A stretch of 64,000 nt of DNA from Crocosphaera watsonii WH 8501 (GTDB lineage Bacteria; Cyanobacteriota; Cyanobacteriia; Cyanobacteriales; Microcystaceae). Position numbers and translations under genes: made by a program. Below are positions 17,339 through 26,650 of this stretch, in pieces. Below the pieces are notes generated by a model, which made no database searches, had not been told where the DNA came from, and worked only from the letters and a program-made list of their open reading frames with translations. The stretch covers positions 174,501-238,500 of the forward strand of contig NZ_AADV02000003.1 in the NCBI RefSeq assembly GCF_000167195.1, in the 5' to 3' direction. Numbering within the stretch: the first letter of the stretch is position 1; each line of letters starts with the position of its first letter.

Positions 17339-17974
17339 ATGAAAAAAATTCTGCGTTTTCTGGCTATCTTTGCCTTAATTATCTTAATTACTATAACGAT
17401 CAACCATTACGGAGTCACACAACTGAGAACACGAGTGGAAGGGTTAGGAAACTGGGTTCCTATAGGGATCTTTCTCTTGCGCTTCACTAGCGTTGTTATT
17501 CCAGCTTTGCCAGGAACCGCCTATTCTGTCTTATCAGGGGGACTATTAGGCTTTACAAAAGGTCTTTTGGTTATTTGTCTAGCGGACTTACTATCATGTT
17601 CCTTGAGTTTTTCTCTATCTAGACGTTATGGCCGTGACTTAGTACAAAAGTTAGTAGGAACGAAATTTATCAACAAAATTGATCACTTAAGTCAAAGTCA
17701 TTTAGAGCATAATTTTTTCCTATTAACTGGATTTTTAATGACAGGTTTTTTTGATTTTGTTTGTTATGGTGTGGGACTAACTCAAGCCTCTTGGCGGAAA
17801 TTTGCCCCTGCTTTAGTTATCAGTATTGCTATTTCTAATCCCCCTATTGTTGCTTTAGGTGCCGGACTACTAGAAGGAGGTAAACTCTTATTAGGGTTAG
17901 CTTTACTCGGGGTTTTTGCCCTAGCTATTATTACAGGTTTAGTGCAAAGGAGTTCATCAACTATGGAAGAATAA
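17339..17974 (+). CDS. TVP38/TMEM64 (VTT/DedA-type) membrane protein
   Basis: A 211-residue inner-membrane protein with about five hydrophobic segments and the VTT-domain signature. An N-terminal anchor is followed by a re-entrant-like region IPALPGTAYSVLSGGLLGF. Then come CLADLLSCSLSFSLSRRYGRDLV, the FLMTGFFDFVCYGVGLTQASWRKF helix pair, and a glycine-rich final helix. The family is related to DedA/TMEM41 lipid scramblases; the exact bacterial role is unknown. Its stop lies three bases before the right end of the tnpB element, so the natural terminator has probably been displaced. Confidence 0.88.
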   Translation: MKKILRFLAIFALIILITITINHYGVTQLRTRVEGLGNWVPIGIFLLRFTSVVIPALPGTAYSVLSGGLLGFTKGLLVICLADLLSCSLSFSLSRRYGRDLVQKLVGTKFINKIDHLSQSHLEHNFFLLTGFLMTGFFDFVCYGVGLTQASWRKFAPALVISIAISNPPIVALGAGLLEGGKLLLGLALLGVFALAIITGLVQRSSSTMEE

Positions 17975-17984
17975 TTTGACATCC

Positions 17985-18007
17985 TCACCGCCCTAAAAGT
18001 GCGGTGA
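17985..18007 (-). ncRNA. Right-end hairpin / 3' part of predicted omega-RNA (reRNA)
   Basis: TCACCGC, a 9-base loop and GCGGTGA form a perfect 7 bp stem about 10 bases after the tnpB stop. In this family the right end, together with the 3' part of the tnpB transcript, forms the guide RNA used by TnpB, and the guide is taken from the sequence just beyond the element (here the end of the TVP38 gene). The stem is seen; the RNA role is family knowledge. Confidence 0.55.
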
Positions 18008-18017
18008 TTCCTAAGCC

Positions 18018-19193
18018 TCACGATTTAGATTTCTGCTTCAATGCAGTTGCCTTCCGAGATTTACTCTCTTCAGGTCTTATACTCGCTCCACAGACTGACA
18101 CCGCAAGCCCTGCGGCCAAAATATTTTGAGATGCGTTAATGTCACGGTCATGGTTCGTCCCACATTCAGGGCATTCCCATTCCCTAATATTTAACGGCAA
18201 TTTATCTACAATGTAACCACAATTTCCACAGCGTTTACTACTAGGAAAATAGCGGTCAATTTTGACTAATTCTTTGCCATACCACTCACATTTGTATTCT
18301 AATTGACGGTTAAACTCTCCCCAACTGGCATCACTAATTGACCTAGCTAACTTATGGTTCTTGAGCATATTTCTAATAGCTAAGTCTTCTATAGCAATTA
18401 GGTCGTTGTCTCGCACAAGTTTAGTAGTTAGCTTGTGCAGAAGATCCTTACGAGCATCTTTAATTTGAGCGTGTACTTTAGCTACCTCTAGACTTGCTTT
18501 ATATCGGTTATTTGAGCCTTTGGTTTTCCGGCTCAAAGCCTTTTGCTTTCTTCTGAGCTTTTTGTACAAGCGGTTAAACTGTTTAGGATTACCTACTTTC
18601 TCTCCGTTGCTAGTGGTGATTAAGCTAGTAATTCCTACATCAATACCTACTTTTTTGTCCGTTTTTGGTAATGGTTTGACAGTAGGATCTTTAACTAAAA
18701 TTGATACAAACCAACGCCCAGATGGGTCTAGTTTAATTGTTACTGTAGATGGGGTACTATCTTGAGGTAAAAAGCGACTCCAGACTATATTTAGAGGCTC
18801 CTTACACTTAGCTAAAAATAGCTTGCCATCTCTCCATTTAAAAGCAGACTTGGTAAATTCTGCACTCCCTCCATTTCTCTTTTTCTTAAAGTTAGGATAT
18901 TTGGCTCGTTTTGCCCAAAAGTTAGTAAAAGCTGTCTGAAGGTGTCTTAAACACTGTTGTAATGGAACACAACTAACTTCATTCAAAAAATCTAAATCCT
19001 CTTCCTTTTTCCACTCAGTTAACAGGCTTGATGTTTGGCTGTAACCTATTCGTTCCTGTCTTTCATACCAACCTTTGGTGCGTAGCCCTAACGCTTTGTT
19101 ATACACTAAACGAACACAGCCCATTGTCCGTCGCAAGAGGTTTTCTTGGTCGGTGGTTGGGTAAAAGCGGAACTTGTAGGCACGTTCTTTCAT
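18018..19193 (-). CDS. tnpB: RNA-guided endonuclease TnpB
   Basis: A 391-residue TnpB of the OrfB_IS605 type, the ancestor family of Cas12 nucleases. It starts with the usual MKERAYKFRFYPTTDQE. The split RuvC site is complete: Asp185 in KKVGIDVGIT, Glu269 in LIAIEDLAIRN, and Asp351 in NHDRDINAS. A zinc ribbon (Cys322, Cys325, Cys341, Cys344) is also intact. It should therefore be nuclease-competent, cutting DNA guided by an RNA from the element's right end, which helps retain the element. Length is at the long end of normal. No frameshift is seen. Confidence 0.93.
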   Translation of the reverse strand: MKERAYKFRFYPTTDQENLLRRTMGCVRLVYNKALGLRTKGWYERQERIGYSQTSSLLTEWKKEEDLDFLNEVSCVPLQQCLRHLQTAFTNFWAKRAKYPNFKKKRNGGSAEFTKSAFKWRDGKLFLAKCKEPLNIVWSRFLPQDSTPSTVTIKLDPSGRWFVSILVKDPTVKPLPKTDKKVGIDVGITSLITTSNGEKVGNPKQFNRLYKKLRRKQKALSRKTKGSNNRYKASLEVAKVHAQIKDARKDLLHKLTTKLVRDNDLIAIEDLAIRNMLKNHKLARSISDASWGEFNRQLEYKCEWYGKELVKIDRYFPSSKRCGNCGYIVDKLPLNIREWECPECGTNHDRDINASQNILAAGLAVSVCGASIRPEESKSRKATALKQKSKS

Positions 19194-19245
19194 GCCTTAC
19201 ATTTTAACACATTATTTGTAAGAATGCTATACTAAAAGAGCAAAG

Positions 19246-19312
19246 CCGTCCTTCTTGATGCAGCGCGGTCTTGGTGGTTTCCATCAAGACCGCGCTGCAT
19301 CAAGAAGGACGG
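19246..19312. repeat. 67 bp hairpin with perfect 28 bp arms at the tnpB left end
   Basis: Arms of 28 bases (starting CCGTCCTTCTTGATGCAGCG) are exact reverse complements, separated by 11 bases (GTGGTTTCCAT). This is far longer than the short imperfect hairpins normally seen at IS200/IS605 ends. It is GC-rich in an AT-rich region. Confidence 0.85.
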
Positions 19313-19358
19313 GGTTTCAGACCCAATTTTTCGATGAAGACTTAGGCGGGATACCTGA

Positions 19359-19470
19359 GTTCGGTGTTAGGAGTTAGGAGTTCGGAGTTGAAGTTTTTTC
19401 CATGAGATAACCAGGGTTTAAGACTCTTGATGTAAATCAGTTGTGTATAAATTGGCTTATGTCGAACTTA
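19359..19470. repeat. Degenerate heptamer array and dispersed repeat
   Basis: GAGTTCGG/GAGTTAGG heptamers (19359-19390), then TTTTTTCCATGAGATAACCAGGG and a segment that is the inverted counterpart of 2117-2170 and of part of 1871-1930. No gene is visible between 19194 and 19486. Confidence 0.6.
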
Positions 19471-19486
19471 GGTGGGATATACAGTT

Positions 19487-20650
19487 TTAACTGTTTCTCA
19501 CTTCTTTCCAAAGGTTAATATATTGTTCTTTACTTTGTTTGGATAAAGGTTCTAAAAAATCACATTTGTCAAAAATAGCTGAGTCAATAAACAACAAAGG
19601 ATTATTAGTAATATCAGGCTCAAGTTCATCTTTATCTATTGTATTGATCACAGGAGAGGCAGCATCAGCAAACAAAGACATCAACCTAGCTGCTTGAGGT
19701 TGCCAGCAAAAATTAAGCCATTGTTTAGCAATTTCAGATAATTCTGTTTCTGTTTCTTTTGCTTTTGGTTTTACCCAAATATCTGACCAAATAGCAGTCC
19801 CAGAAGTGGGAACGACTGCTTTAATATTAGGACTTTTAGCCATCAAGGGAATAATTTCATTAGACCATCCTACACTTACCCAAACATCCCCCACCACTAA
19901 AGGTTGTAAATAATGTTGATCGCTATAATATTTTACTCGTTTATTGAGGTTTAAAAGTTCACTTTTTAACTCAGGTACTTCCTCTAAATTTTCTGTGTTG
20001 TAAGACTTTCCTAGCTGTTTCAAAGTCAACCCAATAATTTCTCTGGGTTGGTTTACCATAGAAATGCGATCGCTTAATCGCTCATCCCATAAATCAGACC
20101 AATCTTGGGGTTGCCAGTCCAGTTTATCAGAGCGATAAGCTATTAAAGTAGTTCCCCAACGATAAGGTGCGCCCCAAATTAAGCCATTTTCCTGTAAATT
20201 CCCTTGTCTATCCCGTTTAACTAAATTTTTCCAGCGAGAAGGTAGAGTTTGCCAATTTTCAATCTCAGCTATATCTAAGGGATCGATTAACTCTTTTTCA
20301 ATGGCCTCCCCTAACCAAACATCTCCCAAAGTCACAAAATCACTAATAGAAGGAGGTGGAGGATTAATTAGGGGTATTTGGGGTAAATCTGCCAATAAAC
20401 CTTTGTTTTCCTCATCTTTATCCTGCCAGGTTTCTAACAAAGAAAACAGTTCCTTTAATTGGCCTTGAGGTTTAAAATCAAGAGATGATCCTGAAGAGAT
20501 TTCTTGACGAAAAAGCTTAAGCAATTGAGGGGGAACAGAACCCTTTAACAATAATACCCGTAAATCAGCACCAGAACTAGCACAACTTGATAAAAGATGT
20601 CCTAATGCTAAAATTCCTGTAGTGGTGAGAAAAGAACGACGGGTAAGCAT
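19487..20650 (-). CDS. PotD-like extracellular solute-binding lipoprotein
   Basis: A 387-residue periplasmic binding protein. The N-terminus has a twin-arginine-like TRRSFL, a hydrophobic stretch, and the lipobox LLSSC with the lipidated Cys at residue 23. The mature part has the type 2 binding-protein layout of polyamine/iron binders (WGAPYRWGTTLIAYRSDKL, WSDLWDERL, VGDVWVSVGWSNEI). It is likely to deliver a polyamine or similar ligand to an ABC transporter, but no permease or ATPase gene is adjacent, so the ligand is not determined. Length is normal. The start is supported by the signal sequence. Confidence 0.8.
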   Translation of the reverse strand: MLTRRSFLTTTGILALGHLLSSCASSGADLRVLLLKGSVPPQLLKLFRQEISSGSSLDFKPQGQLKELFSLLETWQDKDEENKGLLADLPQIPLINPPPPSISDFVTLGDVWLGEAIEKELIDPLDIAEIENWQTLPSRWKNLVKRDRQGNLQENGLIWGAPYRWGTTLIAYRSDKLDWQPQDWSDLWDERLSDRISMVNQPREIIGLTLKQLGKSYNTENLEEVPELKSELLNLNKRVKYYSDQHYLQPLVVGDVWVSVGWSNEIIPLMAKSPNIKAVVPTSGTAIWSDIWVKPKAKETETELSEIAKQWLNFCWQPQAARLMSLFADAASPVINTIDKDELEPDITNNPLLFIDSAIFDKCDFLEPLSKQSKEQYINLWKEVRNS

Positions 20651-20849
20651 ATAATCTATTCAATAAGGGGCTAAAGATCAACCTCTAGTTTAAAATTTTT
20701 TCGCTTCTTTGACTATCAAATACGGCTGTATTGAGATTGAAATAGGAATTTCTTATCAGTAGTGGTGAAAATTAATTCAGGTATTATTTTTGGATTAATG
20801 ACTTTAAATATTATTATGTTAAATATTTTGTAAAAATTTAATAATTATC

Positions 20850-20966
20850 GAAAATAGTTGGGTCTAAAACCCCGCCTTTTAAGGCGCATAGTTTTTGAAG
20901 CGGAGCATAAATCTCTGTTTCAAAAACAACTTCTGACTTCTGACTTCTGACTTCTGACTTGGTTAA
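20850..20966. repeat. 117 bp mobile-looking repeat, copy X
   Basis: Begins GAAAATAGTTGGGTCTAAAA, has a CCGCCTTTTAAGGCG stem, a second inverted pair (GTTTTTGAAGCGG / CTCTGTTTCAAAAAC region), four TTCTGAC heptamers, and ends TTGGTTAA. It is identical to the reverse complement of 48016-48132 except for one base (G/C at position 112). The 355 bp gap upstream of mfd holds nothing else recognisable. Confidence 0.9.
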
Positions 20967-21011
20967 GACCTATATGCTATACTTAAGTGATAAACGGACT
21001 TCTTATTGATT

Positions 21012-24000
21012 ATGGTTTTTTCTTCTCTGATTCGTACCCTACAAAAATCTCCTTTAACCAAAGAATTATTGGGCAAACTTAAGGAAAATAATGAATTAGG
21101 ATTAAAAGGAATTAATCGACTGCCAAAAGGGTTAGTTTCTTCTGCTTTAGCTCAGTCTAAAGAAGACAACCTATTGGTTATTTGTGCTACTTTAGAAGAA
21201 GCAGGAAGATGGACAGCACAACTAGAAATAATGGGATGGCAAACCGTCAATTTTTATCCAACATCTGAAGCATCTCCCTACGAACCTTTGAACCCTGAAT
21301 CAGAAATGGTCTGGGGACAAATGCAGGTATTATCAAATCTGAATAGATTAAAAGATAATAACAATAATTATGCTATTGTTACCACTGAAAAAGCTCTACA
21401 GCCTCATTTAATACCTCCTGATATTTTTCATGACTATTGTTTAAATATACAGGAAGAAATGACAGAAAAATCAAAAGAATTTGACGGAAAATTAGTTAGA
21501 TTAGGATATGAAAGGGTTAATTTAGTAGAAGTAGAAGGTCAATGGAGTCGTCGGGGTGACATTGTTGATATTTTCCCAGTTTCTTCAGAGATTCCTATCA
21601 GACTAGAATGGTTTGGAGATGAATTAGAAAAAATTAGAGAATTCGATCCATCAACTCAGCGATCGCTGGATAAATTAGAGCAAATTTTGTTAACACCTAT
21701 TGGTTTTAATACAATCATTGCTAACAAAATCAAAGAGAATAACTATAATTTAGATGATTATTTATCAGAACAGGAAAAAGAAGGGATAGATAATTACAAT
21801 TATCCTCCAGGAATGCAGCGATTTTTAGGAATAGCTTTCGAGGAACCTAGCTCTATTTTAGACTATTTAGAACCTAATACTCTCTGCGTTTTCGATGAAA
21901 TTGAACAATGTCGCTCCCATAGTGATCGCTGGTTAGACTATATAGAAGAACAATGGGAAAATAATGAAAAATCATTACCCAAGGTTCATCGAAGTTTTGA
22001 TGACTCTTTTCAGTTGGCAGAAAAATTACCTAAACTATATTTATACGAACTATCAGAAGTTAATAATAAAAACGCCTTAGATTTATCAAGTCGCCCTCTA
22101 CCAACAACTCCCCATCAATTTGCTAAACTTGCAGAAATATTAAGAGGAAAACGAGAAATTTATAGTGGTATGAGTCTAAATAAATATGCCACTTGGTTAA
22201 TTTCAGCGCAACCCTCTCGGACGGTTTCTCTATTGCAAGAACACGATTGTCAAGCACAATTTATTCCTAATCCTCGTGACTATCCAGCTATTAATAAGTC
22301 TCATATTCAAGATACAGCGATCGCCTTAAAATATTCAGGTTTAGCAGAATTAGAAGGATTCATTTTACCCACATTTCGTATTGTTGTAGTCACGGATAAA
22401 GAATTTTTTGGACAGCACGTTTTAGCTACAGCAGGGTATATTAGGAAGCGTCGTCGTGCTACTTCCAAAAAAGTTGACTTACAACAACTACACCAAGGGG
22501 ATTATGTAGTGCATAAAAGTCATGGCATAGGTAAATTTTTGAAGTTAGAAAGTTTAGCTACCCGTGAATATTTGGTAGTACAATATGAAGACGGAATTTT
22601 GAGAATTCCCGCGGATTCTTTCGATAGTGTATCCCGTTATCGCCATACTGAATCCAAACCTCCCAAACTCCATAAAATGACAGGTAAAACCTGGCAAAAA
22701 TCTAAACAAAAAGTACGTAAAAATATTAGGAAATTAGCGGTTGATCTGATAAATTTATATGCAAAAAGAGCTAAAAATATAGGGTTTACCTATCCCCTTG
22801 ATACTCCCTGGCAACAGGAATTAGAAGACTCCTTCCCTTATCAACCCACCCCAGATCAACTAAAAGCGATACAAGAAGTGAAAATAGACTTAGAAAGCGA
22901 TCGCCCTATGGATAGATTAGTGTGTGGTGATGTAGGTTTTGGCAAGACAGAAGTTGCTGTGAGAGCAATTTTTAAAGCCGTTACAAGTGGTCATAAACAA
23001 GTAGTATTTTTAGCTCCCACTACCATTTTAACCCAACAACACTATCATACTCTAAAAGAAAGATTTGCCCCCTATCCTATCAATATTGGACTATTAAATA
23101 GATTTCGCACTGCCTCAGAGAAAAAAGAGATTATTCAACGCTTATCCACAGGAGAATTAGATATTGTTGTTGGCACTCAGCAACTATTAGGAAAAAGTGT
23201 CAAATTTAATGACTTAGGCTTATTAGTTATAGACGAAGAACAAAGATTTGGAGTTAATCAGAAAGAGAAAATAAAAGATATGAAAAGTCATATTGATGTT
23301 CTTACTTTAAGCGCAACACCGATTCCCAGAACATTATATATGTCCTTATCAGGAATACGGGAAATGAGCTTGATTACTACGCCTCCGCCCTCTCGTCGCC
23401 CCATTAAAACCCATTTATCTCGCTATAATCCTGATGCTGTGAGAAACGCTATTCGTAATGAATTAGACAGAGGAGGACAAGTTTTTTATGTAGTTCCTAG
23501 AGTGGAAGGAATTGAAGAAGTAGCAGCCCAAATAAAGAGAATGGTTCCCAGTGCGAGAATGGCCATAGGCCATGGTCAAATGGATGTTAATGAGTTAGAA
23601 ATGACCATGTTGGGGTTTAACAATGGGGATGCAGATATTCTGGTTTGTACTACCATTGTTGAGTCAGGTTTAGATATTCCTCGGGTTAATACAATCATTG
23701 TAGAAGACGCTCAAAAATTTGGTTTAGCACAACTATATCAACTTAGAGGAAGAGTAGGCAGAGCCGGAATTCAAGCACACGCTTGGTTACTCTATCCCAG
23801 TAAATCAGAACTAACAGAAACGGCACGAAAAAGACTAAGAGCTTTACAAGAATTTAGTCAACTAGGCTCGGGGTATCAATTAGCAACTCGTGACATGGAA
23901 ATTCGTGGAGTTGGTAACTTATTGGGTGCCGAACAATCAGGACAAATGGAGTCTATTGGCTTTGAATTATATATGGAAATGTTACAAGAATCTATCCGAG

Positions 24001-24494
24001 AAATTCAAGGTCAAGAAATTCCCAAAGTAGAAGATACTCAAGTTGACTTACAATTAACTGCTTTTATTCCTACGGATTATATTCCCGATATGGAACAAAA
24101 AATGTCTGCTTATCGTGCGATCGCTGTGGCTAATTCTCAGAAAGAATTAAGCCAAATTGCAGCAGAATGGAGCGATCGCTACGGAAAATTACCAGTTCCC
24201 GTACAACAATTATTACAAGTTATTGAACTCAAACAATTAGCAAAATCTTTGGGATTTTCTCGCATTAAACCAGAAGGAAAACAACATATAGTCTTAGAAA
24301 CACCAATGGAAGAACCAGCTTGGAAATTATTACAAGAAAAAATCCCCGAACATCTGCGATCGCGCTTTGTTTATAGTCCCAAAAAAGTTACTGTCAGGGG
24401 ATTAGGAGTAATGAAACCTCAAAAACAACTAGAAAGTTTATTAGAATGGTTAGAAAAGATGCAAGACGCAATCAAAGTTGATAGCGAAAAATGA
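21012..24494 (+). CDS. mfd: Transcription-repair coupling factor
   Basis: Mfd removes RNA polymerase stalled at DNA damage and recruits UvrA. The product from the ATG at 21012 has 1,160 residues. The order is: UvrB-like domains (about 1-330), the RNA-polymerase-interacting CarD-like domain ([18 protein letters not shown], about 495-570), the RecG-like translocase with Walker [10 protein letters not shown] (near 640-646) and [11 protein letters not shown] (near 740), [23 protein letters not shown], and the C-terminal TRCF D7 domain. Length and domains are complete. It overlaps nothing; the next gene starts 13 bases after its stop. Confidence 0.96.
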   Translation: MVFSSLIRTLQKSPLTKELLGKLKENNELGLKGINRLPKGLVSSALAQSKEDNLLVICATLEEAGRWTAQLEIMGWQTVNFYPTSEASPYEPLNPESEMVWGQMQVLSNLNRLKDNNNNYAIVTTEKALQPHLIPPDIFHDYCLNIQEEMTEKSKEFDGKLVRLGYERVNLVEVEGQWSRRGDIVDIFPVSSEIPIRLEWFGDELEKIREFDPSTQRSLDKLEQILLTPIGFNTIIANKIKENNYNLDDYLSEQEKEGIDNYNYPPGMQRFLGIAFEEPSSILDYLEPNTLCVFDEIEQCRSHSDRWLDYIEEQWENNEKSLPKVHRSFDDSFQLAEKLPKLYLYELSEVNNKNALDLSSRPLPTTPHQFAKLAEILRGKREIYSGMSLNKYATWLISAQPSRTVSLLQEHDCQAQFIPNPRDYPAINKSHIQDTAIALKYSGLAELEGFILPTFRIVVVTDKEFFGQHVLATAGYIRKRRRATSKKVDLQQLHQGDYVVHKSHGIGKFLKLESLATREYLVVQYEDGILRIPADSFDSVSRYRHTESKPPKLHKMTGKTWQKSKQKVRKNIRKLAVDLINLYAKRAKNIGFTYPLDTPWQQELEDSFPYQPTPDQLKAIQEVKIDLESDRPMDRLVCGDVGFGKTEVAVRAIFKAVTSGHKQVVFLAPTTILTQQHYHTLKERFAPYPINIGLLNRFRTASEKKEIIQRLSTGELDIVVGTQQLLGKSVKFNDLGLLVIDEEQRFGVNQKEKIKDMKSHIDVLTLSATPIPRTLYMSLSGIREMSLITTPPPSRRPIKTHLSRYNPDAVRNAIRNELDRGGQVFYVVPRVEGIEEVAAQIKRMVPSARMAIGHGQMDVNELEMTMLGFNNGDADILVCTTIVESGLDIPRVNTIIVEDAQKFGLAQLYQLRGRVGRAGIQAHAWLLYPSKSELTETARKRLRALQEFSQLGSGYQLATRDMEIRGVGNLLGAEQSGQMESIGFELYMEMLQESIREIQGQEIPKVEDTQVDLQLTAFIPTDYIPDMEQKMSAYRAIAVANSQKELSQIAAEWSDRYGKLPVPVQQLLQVIELKQLAKSLGFSRIKPEGKQHIVLETPMEEPAWKLLQEKIPEHLRSRFVYSPKKVTVRGLGVMKPQKQLESLLEWLEKMQDAIKVDSEK

Positions 24495-24507
24495 ACAGAG
24501 AAAAAAT

Positions 24508-25179
24508 ATGTTACTCTTACAATTTAGTACGTCTCATTACTGCCGCAAAGCAAGACTAGCACTAGGTTATAAAAAAATACCTTATCAAGTCGAAAACTTA
24601 ACCCCAGGATTGCATATTGTTAAACTAAAACCACTTACAGGGTTAACCACTGTCCCCGTTTTACAGCCTCAAAAAACAGGGGAACCCGAAGCGATCGCCG
24701 ACTCAACTCGCATTTTTAACTATCTCGAAACCTATCAAAGCGATCGCCCTTTAATGCTATGTGATCCCAACCAACAAAACCAAGCTTTACTCTTAGAAGA
24801 CTGGTTAGACGAAAGCATTGGCACAGCTACCCGTTTTGTCTATTATCATTATCGTGCAGGGGAAGGAAAATCAATTGATCCCTCCCTATCCAGTCAACTG
24901 GTGATCAACATTGTGCGTCGTCAATACGGAATAACCCCGACAACCGTAGAATTAGCCCAAAAACGCCTAGAAAACGCCATGAATGTTTTTTCTCACTGGA
25001 AAAACCAGCCTTACCTATTGGGCGATCGCTTGAGCATAGCAGACATTACAGCCGCAGCTTTACTGAGTCCCCTGGCATTAATACCCTATTATCGTCAAAC
25101 CTATCCTTGGTTATTTGAAAAAATTGCTACCATTCATAATATCTGTGGGGAAGCCTTACCCCCAGGATTGTCTGCATAG
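24508..25179 (+). CDS. Glutathione S-transferase-like protein
   Basis: The ATG at 24508 gives 223 residues. The N-terminal thioredoxin-fold part reads LLLQFSTSHYCRKARLALGY, with LTTVPVLQ (the cis-Pro of the glutathione site) and EAIADSTRIFNYL. The helical C-terminal half has PYLLGDRLSIADITAAALL. A Cys-X-X-X motif replaces the usual Ser or Tyr, as in omega/beta-like classes. It lies 13 bases after mfd and 11 before a small secreted protein, so probably in one transcript. Substrate unknown. Confidence 0.85.
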   Translation: MLLLQFSTSHYCRKARLALGYKKIPYQVENLTPGLHIVKLKPLTGLTTVPVLQPQKTGEPEAIADSTRIFNYLETYQSDRPLMLCDPNQQNQALLLEDWLDESIGTATRFVYYHYRAGEGKSIDPSLSSQLVINIVRRQYGITPTTVELAQKRLENAMNVFSHWKNQPYLLGDRLSIADITAAALLSPLALIPYYRQTYPWLFEKIATIHNICGEALPPGLSA

Positions 25180-25190
25180 GAGAAAAAATC

Positions 25191-25502
25191 ATGGTTAATT
25201 CCTCACTTTATCGGGTCATACCCCTCAGTTTAGCCCTACAAATGATGTTTTTAGAAGCAGGGGTCGCTTTACCCCCCCCAGAGGACATTCCTGAAGAAAT
25301 TTTGCGCCAAGAAATTATTACCGAAGGGCGATCGCCTTTAGATGGGGAACCACTAAGCGCGGCAGAATACGCTGAAATTAAGGAAAAATTAGCCCAACGT
25401 CCCTATCCACCTGAAATTGACTCAAAATTACAAAATCTGATTTTTTTACTAAAAATTCGCAAAATGCTAAAAACCTTTGTCCCGTTACCCATCATTCCCT
25501 GA
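25191..25502 (+). CDS. Small secreted cyanobacterial protein
   Basis: A 103-residue protein with a likely signal peptide (YRVIPLSLALQMMFLEAGVA, cleavage before LPPP). An acidic mature part is rich in Glu-Ile repeats (PEEILRQEIITEGRSPLDGE) and ends in a hydrophobic LIFLLKIRKMLKTFVPLPIIP. TAGGAGA precedes the ATG by 9 bases. It resembles short conserved cyanobacterial proteins found after GST-like genes, but I cannot assign a function. Confidence 0.7.
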   Translation: MVNSSLYRVIPLSLALQMMFLEAGVALPPPEDIPEEILRQEIITEGRSPLDGEPLSAAEYAEIKEKLAQRPYPPEIDSKLQNLIFLLKIRKMLKTFVPLPIIP

Positions 25503-25606
25503 TTATGATCACAGTTGTCTTTGACAGATTGCACGACATAAGATAGGAAAAGCGAGTATAACATTATTAGAAGAAACATGAAGAGTTTAGTTTTTATAGG
25601 TAAATT

Positions 25607-25903
25607 ATGGTGAGAATTTCAATTAACTTAGGAGTTATTCTACAAGTTAGCATAGTATTTGCCATTGCTTTCATCCTGTTGGGGGATAGAGTATTACCCA
25701 AACCTGTAGGCAAGGTAAGCACCAATACAAGGGATACCATTTATAAAGCAGTTGCCCAGTTTATCGCTGAAGAGAAAGAAGAATATAGAAGTTTAGAAGG
25801 AGATCAAGAAAAAGGAACCATTAAGATTAAATTTGAAACAACAGATGAATTTTTTAACCGAGCAGTAGAGGCAGCAGAGCAACAAGGCAAATCAAGCGAG
25901 TAA
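25607..25903 (+). CDS. Small single-pass membrane protein
   Basis: A 98-residue protein. Residues 5-30 form one membrane segment (LGVILQVSIVFAIAFILLG). A soluble domain of about 65 residues follows, with a helix (RDTIYKAVAQFIAEEKEEY) and a short charged strand (GTIKIKFETTDEFF). No family is recognised. It lies between the GST operon and a response regulator gene in the same direction. Confidence 0.65.
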   Translation: MVRISINLGVILQVSIVFAIAFILLGDRVLPKPVGKVSTNTRDTIYKAVAQFIAEEKEEYRSLEGDQEKGTIKIKFETTDEFFNRAVEAAEQQGKSSE

Positions 25904-26040
25904 AGTTTTTCCGTTGAAGGTTGTTAGTTTAAGAAGGTTTTGGGGAATCTTAGTAAGGAGAGATAACCAAACTATCACCGTTAAGGGTGAAGATAATTAC
26001 CTCACAGACCATTGAATTAACGCTTGAAAGGGAGTTTACT

Positions 26041-26601
26041 GTGTCAGCACATAAAATACTCGTCATTGATGATAGTAAAGTAATCCGGATGCGGGTTAAA
26101 GATATGTTGCCAGAAAGCAATTTTAGAGTCCTCGAAGCCAAAGATGGTGTTGAGGGATACAATCTCATCCGTAGTGAAAAACCAAATCTGATTATGTTGG
26201 ATTTCCTGCTACCTAAAATGAGTGGTTGGGATGTGTATCAAGAAGTTCAAAAAGAATACGATCTCAAAAAAATTCCTCTTGTCTTGATGTCAGGGCGAAA
26301 AGAAGAAGTAGTTGAAAAACTAACTGAACCCTTTGAATATTTTTCTTTTATTGAAAAACCCTTTGAGAAAAAGCAGCTACTTGAGGCTATTAAAGATGCC
26401 ATGGCCAAATCAAGGAAGCATCCTCAGCCCAAAGAAAAACCAGTGGCATCCTCTCAATCCACAGGGGGTACAAAGGATAGTGCTGCTATGGCCCAAGAAA
26501 TTATTTATCTCCGTCAACAAGTGAGTACCATGCAAGGGGAAATTGATCTACTCAAGAAACAACTAAGACAGGTTTTGAATTTCCTCAAACAGAGAGGGTA
26601 G
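26041..26601 (+). CDS. CheY-like response regulator with C-terminal coiled coil
   Basis: I take the GTG at 26041 as start because AGGGAG lies 8 bases before it; an upstream GTG at 25987 adds 18 residues without similarity. The 186-residue protein has a receiver domain (1-125): acidic pair Asp10-Asp11, phospho-acceptor Asp54 (IMLDFLLPKMSG), Ser84 (VLMSG) and Lys in FIEKPF. A Lys/Pro linker leads to a C-terminal coiled coil (EIIYLRQQVSTMQGEIDLLK) that may dimerise. No DNA-binding domain and no adjacent kinase. An imperfect stem (CCCCTTGCTA ... TTAGCAGGGG, 26615-26645) follows and ends at the next IS. Confidence 0.85.
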   Translation: MSAHKILVIDDSKVIRMRVKDMLPESNFRVLEAKDGVEGYNLIRSEKPNLIMLDFLLPKMSGWDVYQEVQKEYDLKKIPLVLMSGRKEEVVEKLTEPFEYFSFIEKPFEKKQLLEAIKDAMAKSRKHPQPKEKPVASSQSTGGTKDSAAMAQEIIYLRQQVSTMQGEIDLLKKQLRQVLNFLKQRG

Positions 26602-26650
26602 ATATTGAATTAATATCCCCTTGCTATTGCTTGATTAGCAGGGGTTAATT

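Larger units (their letters stand above)
17975..19332. mobile_element. IS200/IS605-family element carrying only tnpB
   Basis: The tnpB gene (minus strand) is bounded at its 3' side by a right-end hairpin (17985-18007) and TGACATCC, and at its 5' side by a long hairpin (19246-19312) followed by TTTCAGACCCAATTTTTC. The latter end resembles the GTTTTAGACCCAACTATTTTC end of the 117 bp element at 20850 and 48016. There is no tnpA (Y1 transposase) within the element, so mobility would need TnpA from elsewhere. Boundaries are my estimate. Confidence 0.75.
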
